Program-made: the position numbers and the translations under genes
The notes under the pieces: model-generated
Told to the model about the DNA's origin: nothing
Database searches by the model: none
What the model saw: the letters and a program-made list of their open reading frames with translations, nothing else
Assembly: GCA_031292915.1 (NCBI GenBank)
Contig: JAUMSH010000075.1
Span: forward strand, 1 to 28,281
Direction of reading: 5' to 3'
DNA: 28,281 nt
Source of the DNA: Collinsella sp.
GTDB lineage: Bacteria > Actinomycetota > Coriobacteriia > Coriobacteriales > Coriobacteriaceae
Shown here: positions 14,397-22,827 of the stretch, piece after piece
Numbering within the stretch: the first letter of the stretch is position 1
Layout: each line of letters opens with the position of its first letter

Positions 14397-15635
14397 TTAT
14401 TCACATCCCTTATGAGCGTTGATGCCCGGGGTGTATCCGCCAAACGGGTCCTCGATGGAGCACACGCCCGAGGGGGCGAGCGGATCGCGCTTACCGGCCA
14501 GCTTGTCGTGATGCATGGTCTCGATATAGGCAAGCACCAGCGGCGCCACACCCTTTGCATCATTTTTGACCACGGGCTCGCTCATGTAGTAATCAAACGT
14601 GCCCTCGCGGTGCGCGGTGTTTCCCAAGCCCGCGACCAGGCAGATGTTGTCGAGCGCCAGCTGCCCATCATGCTCGGACAGGCAGGTCTCGCAGATGCCG
14701 TCGAAGGCGCGACGGCCGTACTGGTAGTAACGCTCGCCCAGCACGCCTAGACGCACGCCCTTCATGATGGCATTGGCAAAAATCGCGCTACCAGACTCCT
14801 CCAGGTAGTTGGGGGCGATATTGGGCAGGTTGATGACCTGATGCCACATGCCGGTCTTCTCGTCCTGATACGGCAACATGGCATCGATCAGGTCGTGGAA
14901 CATCTTGCGAATCTCGTCCTTCTCGGCTGACATCGAAGGCGGCATGAGCTCCCAGGTATCGATGAGTGCCATGGCAAACCAGCCCTCGGCGCGCAGCCAG
15001 AAGTTAGCCGAAAGGCCGGTGACCGGGTCGCACCAGAACTGTTTGCGGCTCGCGTCGTAAGCGTGATAGTACAGACCGTTGAGGGGGTTGCGCATCAGGT
15101 CATGCACGACCTGGAACATATGGAAGCTGTCCGAGCAGGCACGACGGTTGTGGAAGCTCAGCTCGTACTGCATGTAGAACGGCTGGGCCATATACATGCC
15201 ATCGAGCCAGATCTGGTTGGGATAGACGGCCTTGTGCCAAAACACGCCTTCTTTGGTGCGCGGCTGGGTCTCGAGCTGGCGGTAGATGGTGTCCATGGCG
15301 GCACGGTACTTGGGCTTGCCCACCAGGTCATAGAGCTTGTAGAGGGTCTTGCCCGCATTGACGTTATCGAGGTTGTACTCCTGCGGGTTGTAATGCTTGA
15401 TGGTACCGTCGTCCTGGACAAAGAAATCGATGTAGTCATCGGCAAAGGTCAGGTAGCGCTGCTCACCCGTGATCTCGTACAGCTCGATGAGCGCCTTGAT
15501 CATGCAGCCGTCGATATAGTTCCAGGTGTTCTCCTTGCCGGCGCGAATCTTTTCGATATTCCAAGCCGGCGCCTGCGGCGTAGAGGTTTCGATCAACTGC
15601 TCGATATAACGGTCCAGGATTTGATTGCAACCCAT
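14397..15635 (-). CDS. GH105 unsaturated uronyl hydrolase (YteR-like)
   Basis: A 412-residue (alpha/alpha)6-barrel glycoside hydrolase. Landmarks are WNYIDGCMIKAL (from about 38), YNLDNVNAGKTL with Asp90, QIWLDGMYMAQPF with Asp135, LRAEGWFAMALIDTWELM, ESGSAIFA and KGVAPLVLAYIE. Asp90 and Asp135 correspond to the two conserved Asp residues of YteR. The enzyme hydrates and removes the unsaturated galacturonyl residue left by pectate or rhamnogalacturonan lyases, yielding DK-I for the isomerase/dehydrogenase pair. No signal peptide is seen, so it is cytosolic. The ATG at 15635 is preferred because GAGGGG lies 6 bases upstream; an in-frame ATG at 15653 has no site. Two operators and a tandem CCGTT repeat lie upstream. 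Confidence 0.9.
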   Translation of the reverse strand: MGCNQILDRYIEQLIETSTPQAPAWNIEKIRAGKENTWNYIDGCMIKALIELYEITGEQRYLTFADDYIDFFVQDDGTIKHYNPQEYNLDNVNAGKTLYKLYDLVGKPKYRAAMDTIYRQLETQPRTKEGVFWHKAVYPNQIWLDGMYMAQPFYMQYELSFHNRRACSDSFHMFQVVHDLMRNPLNGLYYHAYDASRKQFWCDPVTGLSANFWLRAEGWFAMALIDTWELMPPSMSAEKDEIRKMFHDLIDAMLPYQDEKTGMWHQVINLPNIAPNYLEESGSAIFANAIMKGVRLGVLGERYYQYGRRAFDGICETCLSEHDGQLALDNICLVAGLGNTAHREGTFDYYMSEPVVKNDAKGVAPLVLAYIETMHHDKLAGKRDPLAPSGVCSIEDPFGGYTPGINAHKGCE

Positions 15636-15660
15636 TGCTGTCCCCTCTGACATAAACGAT

Positions 15661-15677
15661 AGGTGAACGTTACCCCT
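15661..15677. promoter_or_regulatory. LacI-type operator, GH105 promoter-proximal
   Basis: AGGTGAACGTTACCCCT has a consensus left arm and a one-base-shifted right arm. Its centre is 41 bp from the centre of the upstream operator, and a -10-like TTACAC (15679-15684, minus strand) lies directly between them. Confidence 0.6.
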
Positions 15678-15678
15678 A

Positions 15679-15708
15679 GTGTAACGCGAACGGGGAATAT
15701 AGGGTGAA
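15679..15708 (-). promoter_or_regulatory. Candidate GH105 promoter
   Basis: On the minus strand TTCACC (15703-15708) inside the upstream operator is followed after 18 bases by TTACAC (15679-15684). This is the same layout as the uxaC and transporter promoters: -35 in the upstream operator, -10 next to the downstream operator. Confidence 0.45.
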
Positions 15709-15728
15709 CGTTAACCCTATATTCCCCG
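15691..15728. promoter_or_regulatory. 38-bp palindrome with a LacI-type operator at its centre
   Basis: The two 19-bp halves (15691-15709 and 15710-15728) are reverse complements except for one base. The central AGGGTGAACGTTAACCCT is the operator variant. It lies between the SGNH gene stop and the GH105 start, so it could act both as repressor site and, in RNA, as a 3'-end hairpin for the SGNH transcript. No T-run follows on the minus strand. Confidence 0.7.
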
Positions 15729-15730
15729 CA

Positions 15731-15756
15731 AACGGCAGACTTTTAGCGGCAAACGG
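15731..15756 (-). promoter_or_regulatory. CCGTT-N16-CCGTT tandem repeat (GH105 copy)
   Basis: AACGG on the plus strand at 15731-15735 and 15752-15756, with 16 bases between. The distal half lies inside the last codons of the SGNH gene, yet spacing and orientation are kept. The near edge is about 22 bp from the centre of the upstream operator. Confidence 0.5.
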
Positions 15757-16411
15757 CGGTGAGACCCGCGGCGATGCGATGCGCCAGGCGCTCATAGCCG
15801 GCAGGACTGTAATGCAGACCGTCCGGCATATAGAGCTCGCGGTGCTCCGGCAAAAACGGGCTGATGCCGCTTTGCGCATACAGGTCAATCACCGGAACGG
15901 AGTAACGGTCACAGACCTCCAGCATCGCTCGCACGTAGGCGTCTTGCGTCAGACCCAAATGGTTCGCCTCATCGCTTGCCGGGATATCCTTCTCGTGCTT
16001 ACCACTCGTCTTGCATGGCGTCATAAACACGAGCTTTGCCTGAGGTGAGCGCGCCGTGATGGTTCGGATCAGATAGTCGACCGCACCATAGAACTCATGC
16101 ACGTCCGTGCTGCCCAGCTCTCCAAGCGGCACGTTGCGGCTAAAGTCGTTGACGCCGCCAAAGACGATGTAGATATCGGCCGCATCGTCGATGCCGTCCA
16201 GGCGCTCGACAAACGAATCGCTGCGGTCGGCCTTGATGGCGATACGCGAACCCTTGATGCCAAAGTTCTCGACGACTGCACCTCCCAGCAACGCGCCCAG
16301 ATGCGAAGTCCAAGAGATGTCGTTGCCGCCTGCGCCGCATCCGTTATCCCCCCATGTGGTCGAATCGCCAAAGCAGCAAATGGTCGATTCACTCAAACTC
16401 TTCGTTTCCAT
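15743..16411 (-). CDS. SGNH/GDSL-family esterase, likely pectin acetylesterase
   Basis: A 222-residue SGNH hydrolase. Block I is CFGDSTTWGD (Ser17 nucleophile), block III is GGVNDF (Gly86, Asn88) and block V is PDGLHYSPAGY (Asp197, His200), giving a complete catalytic set. The family includes rhamnogalacturonan acetylesterases, and the setting between a pectin esterase fusion and GH105 supports removal of acetyl groups from pectic oligosaccharides. No signal peptide is seen. The ATG at 16411 has AGGAGA 5 bases upstream; an earlier in-frame start at 16471 has no site. It follows the fusion gene by 69 bp and is probably co-transcribed. Confidence 0.85.
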   Translation of the reverse strand: METKSLSESTICCFGDSTTWGDNGCGAGGNDISWTSHLGALLGGAVVENFGIKGSRIAIKADRSDSFVERLDGIDDAADIYIVFGGVNDFSRNVPLGELGSTDVHEFYGAVDYLIRTITARSPQAKLVFMTPCKTSGKHEKDIPASDEANHLGLTQDAYVRAMLEVCDRYSVPVIDLYAQSGISPFLPEHRELYMPDGLHYSPAGYERLAHRIAAGLTAVCR

Positions 16412-16480
16412 AATCTTCTCCTCATCTGCCCATCGGCAGTCATACAGGAACGTACCGTTTATTCGCAGCATGCCGAGGGG

Positions 16481-18646
16481 CTATGCACGGGCGCATTCCG
16501 CAACGTGCGAATCGAGCCATTCGATATCCTCGACAAGATGTGCCACGCCCAGATGGTGTTCACCCGGACACACCTCGTGCCGCAGGCCATCTCTGCGACC
16601 CAGCAACTTGTAGGCATCGCGCACGATCTCGAGCTGCTCATCAACATTTTTCAGCCCGCGCGAACCGTTCAGATGATCCTCTTCGCAGCTTTGCACTAAC
16701 AACGGGCGCGGCGCAATAAGCGAGGCAATATCGCCCATGTCGAGCAAGCGCCAAAGTCCGGGTGTGTAGTTGCAGCTGCAATTGCCGTTGAGGTGCAGCA
16801 GCGAATCATCGACACCGTACAGGTAGCCCGAGACAAACGTCTTGCATACGCGTGGGTCGAGCGCCGCCAGATACAGCGTCATGTATCCGCCGCCCGAAAA
16901 GCCAAAACAGCCCAGGTCGTCCATGGCAATGTCGCCGCGCGCCTCTAGGTAATCGATCAGACGCATGTTATCCCAGGCGTTGAGGCCCGCAACGGTAAGT
17001 CCCAGTGGCTCGGCCATGCGCGCCTGGTTTAGGCACGTGCCGCGCAGAAAGCTGTTCTCGTCATCGCCCTGACCCTTCCAGTCACGACGGTATCCCCAAC
17101 CGCGTGCGTCGGGGCAGACGGTCACGTAACCCATACGCGCCAAACGCAGACCGTAGTCGTAATTGAACTTACGCACAGCATCATCGACCGCCGGCACGCC
17201 CGTCACGCCCGCAACACTTGCGGCGCCTGCTCCCTGATGGCCATGCGGGCAGATATAACAGCGTTTGAGTCCCCGCTCATCAAGCTTAGGATGAGACGGT
17301 TCCAACAGGTAGAACGGCATCCAAACATCGCGCTCAACCTGCAGCATCGCATGAGTACGCACAATGCCGCCGGCAACCCGCACGCGGCTGAGCTCACGAA
17401 TCTCAATCGGGACGCGGTCCATAAGCGAAAGGCCCAAAACATCGTACAGACGAGTCCTGGTCGCAATCTTCCATGCCTCAAAATCTGCAGGAGTCTTGCC
17501 CGTAAAAGCAGCCGAACGCCCCTCGCGCTTCAGCCGGGCACGCAGCGCAGGTTCGTCTTCGCAGTACGTCTCGATGTGCACGGTGCGGCCGTTGGCAGAT
17601 AGCCCAGCCGTCTCCACCGCATCACCGTCGCCGCCCTCGGGATCCCAGCCATCCACACCGGCAAGCACCTGCTCGCGAGCGTACCCGGCGGCAGCCATCA
17701 CATCGAGTTCATTCGCCCACGGCACCCAGCCGGTAGCATCACCCGCCGGCCCATGCAGGATCGCGCCAGCATACTGCACGCAGTTGTGCGCCGCCGGCTT
17801 ATTCCAATCCCACCAGCCTTCGCGCTTGATATGTCGCCCCAGCCAGCAATCGATCAGCACAGTTTGCGCCCATTCGCGCCAAGGACGGCCCAGGAAGACC
17901 GAATCCGGCGCCACGTCATCCGGAGCTGTAAACGAACAGCCGTGGAACACAAATCCGTACGGCTCGCCTTTAGGCGTGGAGGCTGCCGTTACATACCCGT
18001 TGACATCCATATCGCGATTGAGCGAGCGAATCTCGCACCCCTCAAAGTAGGCACGCGCGCCGCCAAAGATAAAGTCGACATCGCCCTCGATCCGGCAACG
18101 TCGAAAATACTGGCGCCCCACCCGGCGCGGCGCATACTGTTTGGGTCCTATGAACCCGCCCGGTTTGGCCTCATGCGGCGGCAGCGGACCCAAAAACAGT
18201 GTGTCCTGGTGCCCCTTAATGCAGCAGGCATCGACAACCAGACGGTCGCCATCGGCATACAGGGCGATCGCCTGACCGACCTCGCGCCCATCGCCCGCAT
18301 CGTTTTCGATCGTGAGGTTCTCGAGCCGTACGTCGTCGGCATCGACCAAAACGGTATAGGTCCTAAACGTGCCAAGCGTGCCGTCGACGCCCGAGCCGTC
18401 CTCCGAAGGCATCTTGGCACCCAGGCTGCCCACGATACGCACGCTGTCGGCCGTCTCTCCCTCAATCGTCACATGCGAGCGATGAATCTCGACCCGCTCG
18501 CGATACTCGTCCGGATCGACGTGAATCATCACCGGTTGCTCGGCATCCGGATAGAGCTGATCGGCTGCCGCCAAGGCATCGGAAATCGTTGGATACGCTC
18601 CTGCCGCAGCCCTCGAAACGCGCAGCGTATAGATACTTTCGCTCAT
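16481..18646 (-). CDS. Two-domain esterase: CE8 pectin methylesterase fused to an alpha/beta hydrolase
   Basis: A 721-residue protein. Residues 1-330 are a CE8 pectin methylesterase beta-helix: GQAIALY (Gln125), GHQDTLF (Gln147, Asp148), GDVDFIFGGARAYFEGCEI (Asp191), YVTAAST and FLGRPWREW (Arg254, Trp256). Residues about 360-721 are an alpha/beta hydrolase of the acetyl-xylan-esterase/dienelactone-hydrolase kind, with the elbow GFSGGG (Ser584), an acid candidate Asp657 and His697/His698 near the end. It could be a second pectin methylesterase or an acetylesterase. Both active sites look intact. No signal peptide or anchor is present, unusual for CE8, so it should act on imported oligomers. 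Its ATG overlaps the stop of the preceding esterase gene (ATGA), indicating coupling. Confidence 0.88.
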   Translation of the reverse strand: MSESIYTLRVSRAAAGAYPTISDALAAADQLYPDAEQPVMIHVDPDEYRERVEIHRSHVTIEGETADSVRIVGSLGAKMPSEDGSGVDGTLGTFRTYTVLVDADDVRLENLTIENDAGDGREVGQAIALYADGDRLVVDACCIKGHQDTLFLGPLPPHEAKPGGFIGPKQYAPRRVGRQYFRRCRIEGDVDFIFGGARAYFEGCEIRSLNRDMDVNGYVTAASTPKGEPYGFVFHGCSFTAPDDVAPDSVFLGRPWREWAQTVLIDCWLGRHIKREGWWDWNKPAAHNCVQYAGAILHGPAGDATGWVPWANELDVMAAAGYAREQVLAGVDGWDPEGGDGDAVETAGLSANGRTVHIETYCEDEPALRARLKREGRSAAFTGKTPADFEAWKIATRTRLYDVLGLSLMDRVPIEIRELSRVRVAGGIVRTHAMLQVERDVWMPFYLLEPSHPKLDERGLKRCYICPHGHQGAGAASVAGVTGVPAVDDAVRKFNYDYGLRLARMGYVTVCPDARGWGYRRDWKGQGDDENSFLRGTCLNQARMAEPLGLTVAGLNAWDNMRLIDYLEARGDIAMDDLGCFGFSGGGYMTLYLAALDPRVCKTFVSGYLYGVDDSLLHLNGNCSCNYTPGLWRLLDMGDIASLIAPRPLLVQSCEEDHLNGSRGLKNVDEQLEIVRDAYKLLGRRDGLRHEVCPGEHHLGVAHLVEDIEWLDSHVAECARA

Positions 18647-19452
18647 CGTCCATCACGCTCCCATGCAACGAACTGTTCAGGCCAGCCCTGAACCTGTGGC
18701 TGAATATGCTCGGCGCAGCCCTTAAATGCCGTTAGGGCCGTAGCGAGCGATGTCCCATGCTTTCCATGCGGAAAGACATGTAGGCTAAAGCCAATCCCGT
18801 GGTCGGCAAGAGCCTGCGCAAGAAGGAGGCTATTTTGAACTGGTACCGATGCATCCTCGGCGGTATGCCACAAGAACGTACGAGGGAAGCCCTCGCCCAC
18901 CATATTCTCGATTGACAACTTTTGAGCCAAAGCGCCATCGGCACCCGTTAGGTGTTCAAACGAACCACGATGAGCATAGGTCCCCGAGCTTACGACCGGG
19001 TAGCCCAAGCAAAGTGCGTCAGGCCGAATCGACTCAGGCGATGCCGCGATCGATTCTGCAAGCCAGGGTTGGTCCCAAAGCGCCCCGAGCAAGCCAACCA
19101 GATGCCCACCGGCCGAAAAACCCATGACCGTAATCCGATCAGGATCGACACAGTACTCTGCCGCATGGCCTCGGACGGTATCGACCGTCCGCGCGAGTTC
19201 TTGCAATGCCAGCGGATAGACAGCCGGAGCAACCGAGTAGTTCAGCACAAACGCTTGGTAGCCCATCGCCAACAAACGGAGCGCTACCGGCTCGCCTTCG
19301 CGCGGCGAAACGTGATCGTAGCCGCCTCCTGGCACGACCACAACTGCAGGCAGCGGTTTTAAAGCATAAGCATCTTCGGTCGGGGCAAAAACATAAGACG
19401 TAATCGTGGCAGACGAGCCATCGACCCCGACAGGAATCGTTTTATTGAGCAT
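18643..19452 (-). CDS. Alpha/beta-hydrolase acetylesterase (BD-FAE/Axe-like)
   Basis: A 269-residue esterase of the alpha/beta-hydrolase fold. The oxyanion motif PGGGYDHVS (41-49) stands in for HGGG, the elbow is GFSAGG (Ser113), the acid is Asp200 in HTAEDASVPV, and the base is His232 in FPHGKHG. This pattern is typical of carbohydrate acetylesterases such as those on xylan or pectin. No signal peptide is seen. The start at 19452 is chosen because AAAGGGA precedes it; the in-frame start at 19503 lacks a site and would extend into the hairpin at 19505-19541. Its stop overlaps the start of the CE8 fusion gene by 4 bp. Probable role: deacetylation of imported pectic oligosaccharides. Confidence 0.85.
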   Translation of the reverse strand: MLNKTIPVGVDGSSATITSYVFAPTEDAYALKPLPAVVVVPGGGYDHVSPREGEPVALRLLAMGYQAFVLNYSVAPAVYPLALQELARTVDTVRGHAAEYCVDPDRITVMGFSAGGHLVGLLGALWDQPWLAESIAASPESIRPDALCLGYPVVSSGTYAHRGSFEHLTGADGALAQKLSIENMVGEGFPRTFLWHTAEDASVPVQNSLLLAQALADHGIGFSLHVFPHGKHGTSLATALTAFKGCAEHIQPQVQGWPEQFVAWERDGR

Positions 19453-19504
19453 GTATTCCCTTTCACCATGATGCGTAGCGCAGCGCACACGGCCGTATCG
19501 CACA

Positions 19505-19541
19505 AGGGCTGCATTGCCGATTTATCCGACAATGCAGCCCT
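19505..19541 (-). terminator. 12-bp perfect hairpin after GH28 gene
   Basis: AGGGCTGCATTG (19505-19516) and CAATGCAGCCCT (19530-19541) form a perfect stem 15 bp past the GH28 stop. The minus-strand downstream flank (TTGTG) has no real T-run, so it may stabilise the GH28 mRNA or attenuate rather than fully terminate. Confidence 0.6.
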
Positions 19542-19556
19542 GGTCATCAACCCGAG

Positions 19557-21152
19557 TTAGGAACGGACAACCTTGTCGACGTTCTGGAGCTGCAGCTCCT
19601 CGCCGTCCTGGCCCTCGATCACCACATTTTGCAGGTCGAGTACCTTGACGTTTTGCGCAATGATGCCCTGACGCACCATGGGCTCAACGCCGCAGGCCAT
19701 GGCCGGAACAAAGGGCTCGGCATCCGGCGCGAAGGTCACGTGGACATCCTGGAACGTCAGGCGCGTTACTTTGCTCTCGGGCAGGCCCGTGATGTAAGCA
19801 GCAGCCGCGTGGCAGTTAGTGGCCTCGATATCACAAAACGTCGTGGCACCAAAGCCGGGTGTGCGGTCGTCGACGGGCAGCGCCTCGCGAGACTGCACGT
19901 AATCGGTCTTGCCGTCCTTGTCGCAGAAGTAGAACGAGTTGACCACGAAGGGCGTGAGCACCTCGTCCATGCGAATGTGCTCGAAGGTGATGCCCTCGTT
20001 GACGGCATCTTTGCCGCGTCCACGGCGGGTCTTGACGCGCAGGCCGCGGTCGGTGCGCTCAAAGAGGCATTTGCTCACGGTAAGGTCCTTGATGCCGCCA
20101 GCTGCCTCGGACCCCAGGACCACGGCGCCGTGGCCATCGTGCATGTAGCAGTGCGAAATCAGCACGTCGTGCGTAGCGGGGCGAAGCTCGGGCTCAATGC
20201 CCAGCTTGCCGCTCTTGATGGCGATGCAATCGTCGCCCACCGAGAACTGACAACCAAGGATGCGAACAAAACCGCAGCTCTCGGGATCGAAGCCATCGGT
20301 GTTGTGGGAGTTCTTGGGGCCCTCGATGGACAGGCAGAGCGCATCGACGTGCTCGCACAGGATGGGGTGGATGTTCCACGCCGGGCTGTTGCGGACGGTG
20401 AAGCCGGCCAAGCTCACGTTTTGGCACTCGGACAGGAAAATCATGCGCGGGCGGGCGACCTCGCGGCCCTCCTCCGGGCGGAAGATGTTCTTAAAGTCCT
20501 TGTTCCACCAGTTGTCCTCGGCAAAATCAGTCTGACCGTCAATCACGCCGCGACCATAGATGCACACGTCGTGCACGCTCAGACCCGTAAAGGTAGAGCA
20601 GTAGGTCGAGAAGCTCTCGCCCTCCCAGCGGCCCAGGGGCAGCATATCGGTGCCAGCATACCCAGCACCCTCGTCGCCCGTGACCGTACCGGGGATGTAG
20701 GCAAGCGCCGCACGATCGTGGCGAGCCAGCAGCACCGCTCCCTCGGCGAGCTCGATGTTGATATTGCTCTTAAGGAAGAGGGACTTGATACGATAGCTGC
20801 CGGCGGGAATCAGCACGCGCCCGTCCTTGGGACAGGCCATGATGGCAGCCTGGATGTTGGTGGTGTCGTCGTGCTCGGCATCGCCCTTGGCGCCACAGTC
20901 GCGAACGTTGATGGTAAAGGGCTCAGCCGGCGTGGTGACACCTACGCTCAGCTCACGCTCGCCACAAACAAAACGAACCAGGTTGCGCTTGCCGGGGGTC
21001 AGGCCGTCGACATAGGTCTCGACCGTATTCGTGGTACCAGCAGGCTCGTCGTTGACAAAGATCTCCCACGTATCGGCACAGGTAAAGTAGCCGCCGTCGT
21101 CAAGCTCGATCACGGCCGCGCGCGCGTTGCGCCAGATAACGTTCGTCTCCAT
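19557..21152 (-). CDS. GH28 polygalacturonase
   Basis: A 531-residue glycoside hydrolase family 28 enzyme. A small N-terminal beta domain of about 75 residues precedes the beta helix. Catalytic motifs are complete: SHNTDGFDP (Asn284, Asp286), VGDDCIAIKSG (Asp307, Asp308), DGHGAVVLGSE (His341) and RGLRVKT (Arg372, Lys374; Val in place of the usual Ile of RIK). The N-terminal domain and length fit exo-acting bacterial members that release galacturonate from oligogalacturonides. No signal peptide is present, so it probably works in the cytosol on imported oligomers. GGGAG before the ATG at 21152 sets the start; the upstream TTG is not needed. A terminator for the transporter gene lies 49 bp before it. 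Confidence 0.9.
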   Translation of the reverse strand: METNVIWRNARAAVIELDDGGYFTCADTWEIFVNDEPAGTTNTVETYVDGLTPGKRNLVRFVCGERELSVGVTTPAEPFTINVRDCGAKGDAEHDDTTNIQAAIMACPKDGRVLIPAGSYRIKSLFLKSNINIELAEGAVLLARHDRAALAYIPGTVTGDEGAGYAGTDMLPLGRWEGESFSTYCSTFTGLSVHDVCIYGRGVIDGQTDFAEDNWWNKDFKNIFRPEEGREVARPRMIFLSECQNVSLAGFTVRNSPAWNIHPILCEHVDALCLSIEGPKNSHNTDGFDPESCGFVRILGCQFSVGDDCIAIKSGKLGIEPELRPATHDVLISHCYMHDGHGAVVLGSEAAGGIKDLTVSKCLFERTDRGLRVKTRRGRGKDAVNEGITFEHIRMDEVLTPFVVNSFYFCDKDGKTDYVQSREALPVDDRTPGFGATTFCDIEATNCHAAAAYITGLPESKVTRLTFQDVHVTFAPDAEPFVPAMACGVEPMVRQGIIAQNVKVLDLQNVVIEGQDGEELQLQNVDKVVRS

Positions 21153-21200
21153 GGGTTTCTCCCTCAAAAAGATGCTCTAAAGGCAAATTGTACGCTGTTG

Positions 21201-21244
21201 AAAAAGGGCCGTGCCTGCCGGCGGAATTCCGGTGGCACGGCCCT
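21201..21244 (-). terminator. Intrinsic terminator after GPH transporter
   Basis: AGGGCCGTGCC (21205-21215) pairs perfectly with GGCACGGCCCT (21234-21244), and on the minus strand the hairpin is followed by TTTTT. GH28 begins only about 50 bp further on, so it needs read-through or a promoter squeezed into that gap (a TACAAT is present at 21187-21192, minus strand). Confidence 0.82.
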
Positions 21245-21267
21245 GTGATTTGGACGATATGTCGGCC

Positions 21268-22827
21268 TTACTCGGCGGGGGTTACGCTGCCGTCCTGGAA
21301 GCCAACGTTGTTGTGGGCAAAGCAGTCCTCGTACTTAAAGCCGGAGAGCTCCTCGCAAAGCGCCTTGACCTCGGGCTTGACGTCGGCCATCTTGCCGCCC
21401 TCCTTGACGCGGCGGATCTCGTCGCAAAGGACGTCGCACTGCTCCTTGTCAATCTTGATGCCGCGGGCAAGGACAGCCGCGAGCAGGAAGAAGCCGGCGC
21501 AGCCGATGAGCATGTAGCCGCAGATGTACAGAGGCACGGTGGCGGGCTGGGTCACGGCGTCGCTGTTGCCGGCGGTCTGAATGAAGCCGGAGGCAGCAAG
21601 GACGATGGCCCATGCGTTAACGGCGATAGCCTGGGCGATCTGCTGGCAGAGCTGCTGCGCGGAGCTGTAGATGCCCTCGCGACGACGCAGGGTGATGAGC
21701 TCATCGACATCGGGGATGTAGTTGAGCAGAACATCGGGCAGGTACTGGAAGCCGACGTAGAAGAACTTCCAGATGGCGAAGATGATGGGGTAGGCGATCA
21801 TGGCGATGGCGACCGTGGAGGTGCCATTGATCTGACCAAAGGCGAAGTAGTTGTAGGCGATGATGCACGCAGCGCAACCGACGTTGGCCAGGTACCAAGA
21901 CTTGTGGAAGCCCTTCTTGGCCATGAGAGCGACCCAGATGGCAGTGCAGACGATAGCGACGACCTTGCCAGGCATCTCCATCACGGACTCGTAGGACTTA
22001 GGAATCTGCAGGCAGTAGACGATGAAGAAGGACAGGCAGGCAGACCAGCAGGCAGCAGCGAGCTTCGTGGAGACCTGTGCGTACAGGACCTTGCGGAAGG
22101 ACTTGTTGCGGAAGGTGGAGATAACGTCGATGAAGAACTTCTTGATACCCTCGCCGACGCTCTCGATCTTCTCCTGAGCGACCTCCTCGGGGGTGTGCTC
22201 CCACGTGGACAGGTACACACAAAGCAGCGAGATTGCCATGACCGAAGCGTTGATCGTAGCGATGATGAAGTAGCTGAACGGGTTGGTCTCGCCGAAGGTG
22301 CCAAAGCCGAAGCCCACAAGTGCAGCCATCAGGAAGCCGGCGGCGTTACCAAAGAGATGCTTGTAGCCGGTGAGGTACGTACGCTCCTTGAAGTCGTCGG
22401 TCATCTCGATGGTAAGCGGCGACAGGTTGGCGGTGCAGAACGTATACGCGACGTTGTAGATCAGGTACAGCACAAAGTAGTACGGGAAGCCAAACGGCGT
22501 AGCCACGAAGATGAGCGGCTCGGCGATCATCATCGGGATGGCCAGCAAGATCCAGAAACGACGACGACCAAAGATGCGGCCAATCTTGGTGGCATAGAAG
22601 TTATCGGCCACAAAGCCCATCAGCGGGCAAAGAATAGCGTTGACATAGATGGCAAACGAGCTGATCAGTGCAGCCTCGCCTGCGGACAGGCCACACTCCG
22701 TGGACAGGAACAGCACCATGTAGCTGTGCGTAAAGGTCAGGGCACCGGAATTGAGCATACCGCCCATACCAAAGCCCAAGCGCGTCCAGAATGTGATCTT
22801 ACGCTTTTTTCCAATCTTATTAGTCAT
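21268..22827 (-). CDS. GPH-family (MFS) oligouronide/uronide transporter
   Basis: A 519-residue polytopic membrane protein of the glycoside-pentoside-hexuronide cation symporter family. It shows the helix-1 region WTRLGFGMGGMLNSGALTF, LCPLMGFVADNF, the loop IGRIFGRRRFW, TYLTGYKHLFGN and a cytosolic C-terminal tail. About 12 helices are evident, with a longer central loop (about residues 205-240). Homologues in gut bacteria carry uronate-containing oligosaccharides or glycosides. Between uxaA and GH28 it is the only likely pectin-product importer in the window, and since the hydrolases lack export signals it should bring in oligomers. The start at 22827 has GGGAG upstream; the in-frame ATG at 22878 has none. 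Two operators and a CCGTT tandem repeat lie upstream. Confidence 0.88.
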   Translation of the reverse strand: MTNKIGKKRKITFWTRLGFGMGGMLNSGALTFTHSYMVLFLSTECGLSAGEAALISSFAIYVNAILCPLMGFVADNFYATKIGRIFGRRRFWILLAIPMMIAEPLIFVATPFGFPYYFVLYLIYNVAYTFCTANLSPLTIEMTDDFKERTYLTGYKHLFGNAAGFLMAALVGFGFGTFGETNPFSYFIIATINASVMAISLLCVYLSTWEHTPEEVAQEKIESVGEGIKKFFIDVISTFRNKSFRKVLYAQVSTKLAAACWSACLSFFIVYCLQIPKSYESVMEMPGKVVAIVCTAIWVALMAKKGFHKSWYLANVGCAACIIAYNYFAFGQINGTSTVAIAMIAYPIIFAIWKFFYVGFQYLPDVLLNYIPDVDELITLRRREGIYSSAQQLCQQIAQAIAVNAWAIVLAASGFIQTAGNSDAVTQPATVPLYICGYMLIGCAGFFLLAAVLARGIKIDKEQCDVLCDEIRRVKEGGKMADVKPEVKALCEELSGFKYEDCFAHNNVGFQDGSVTPAE

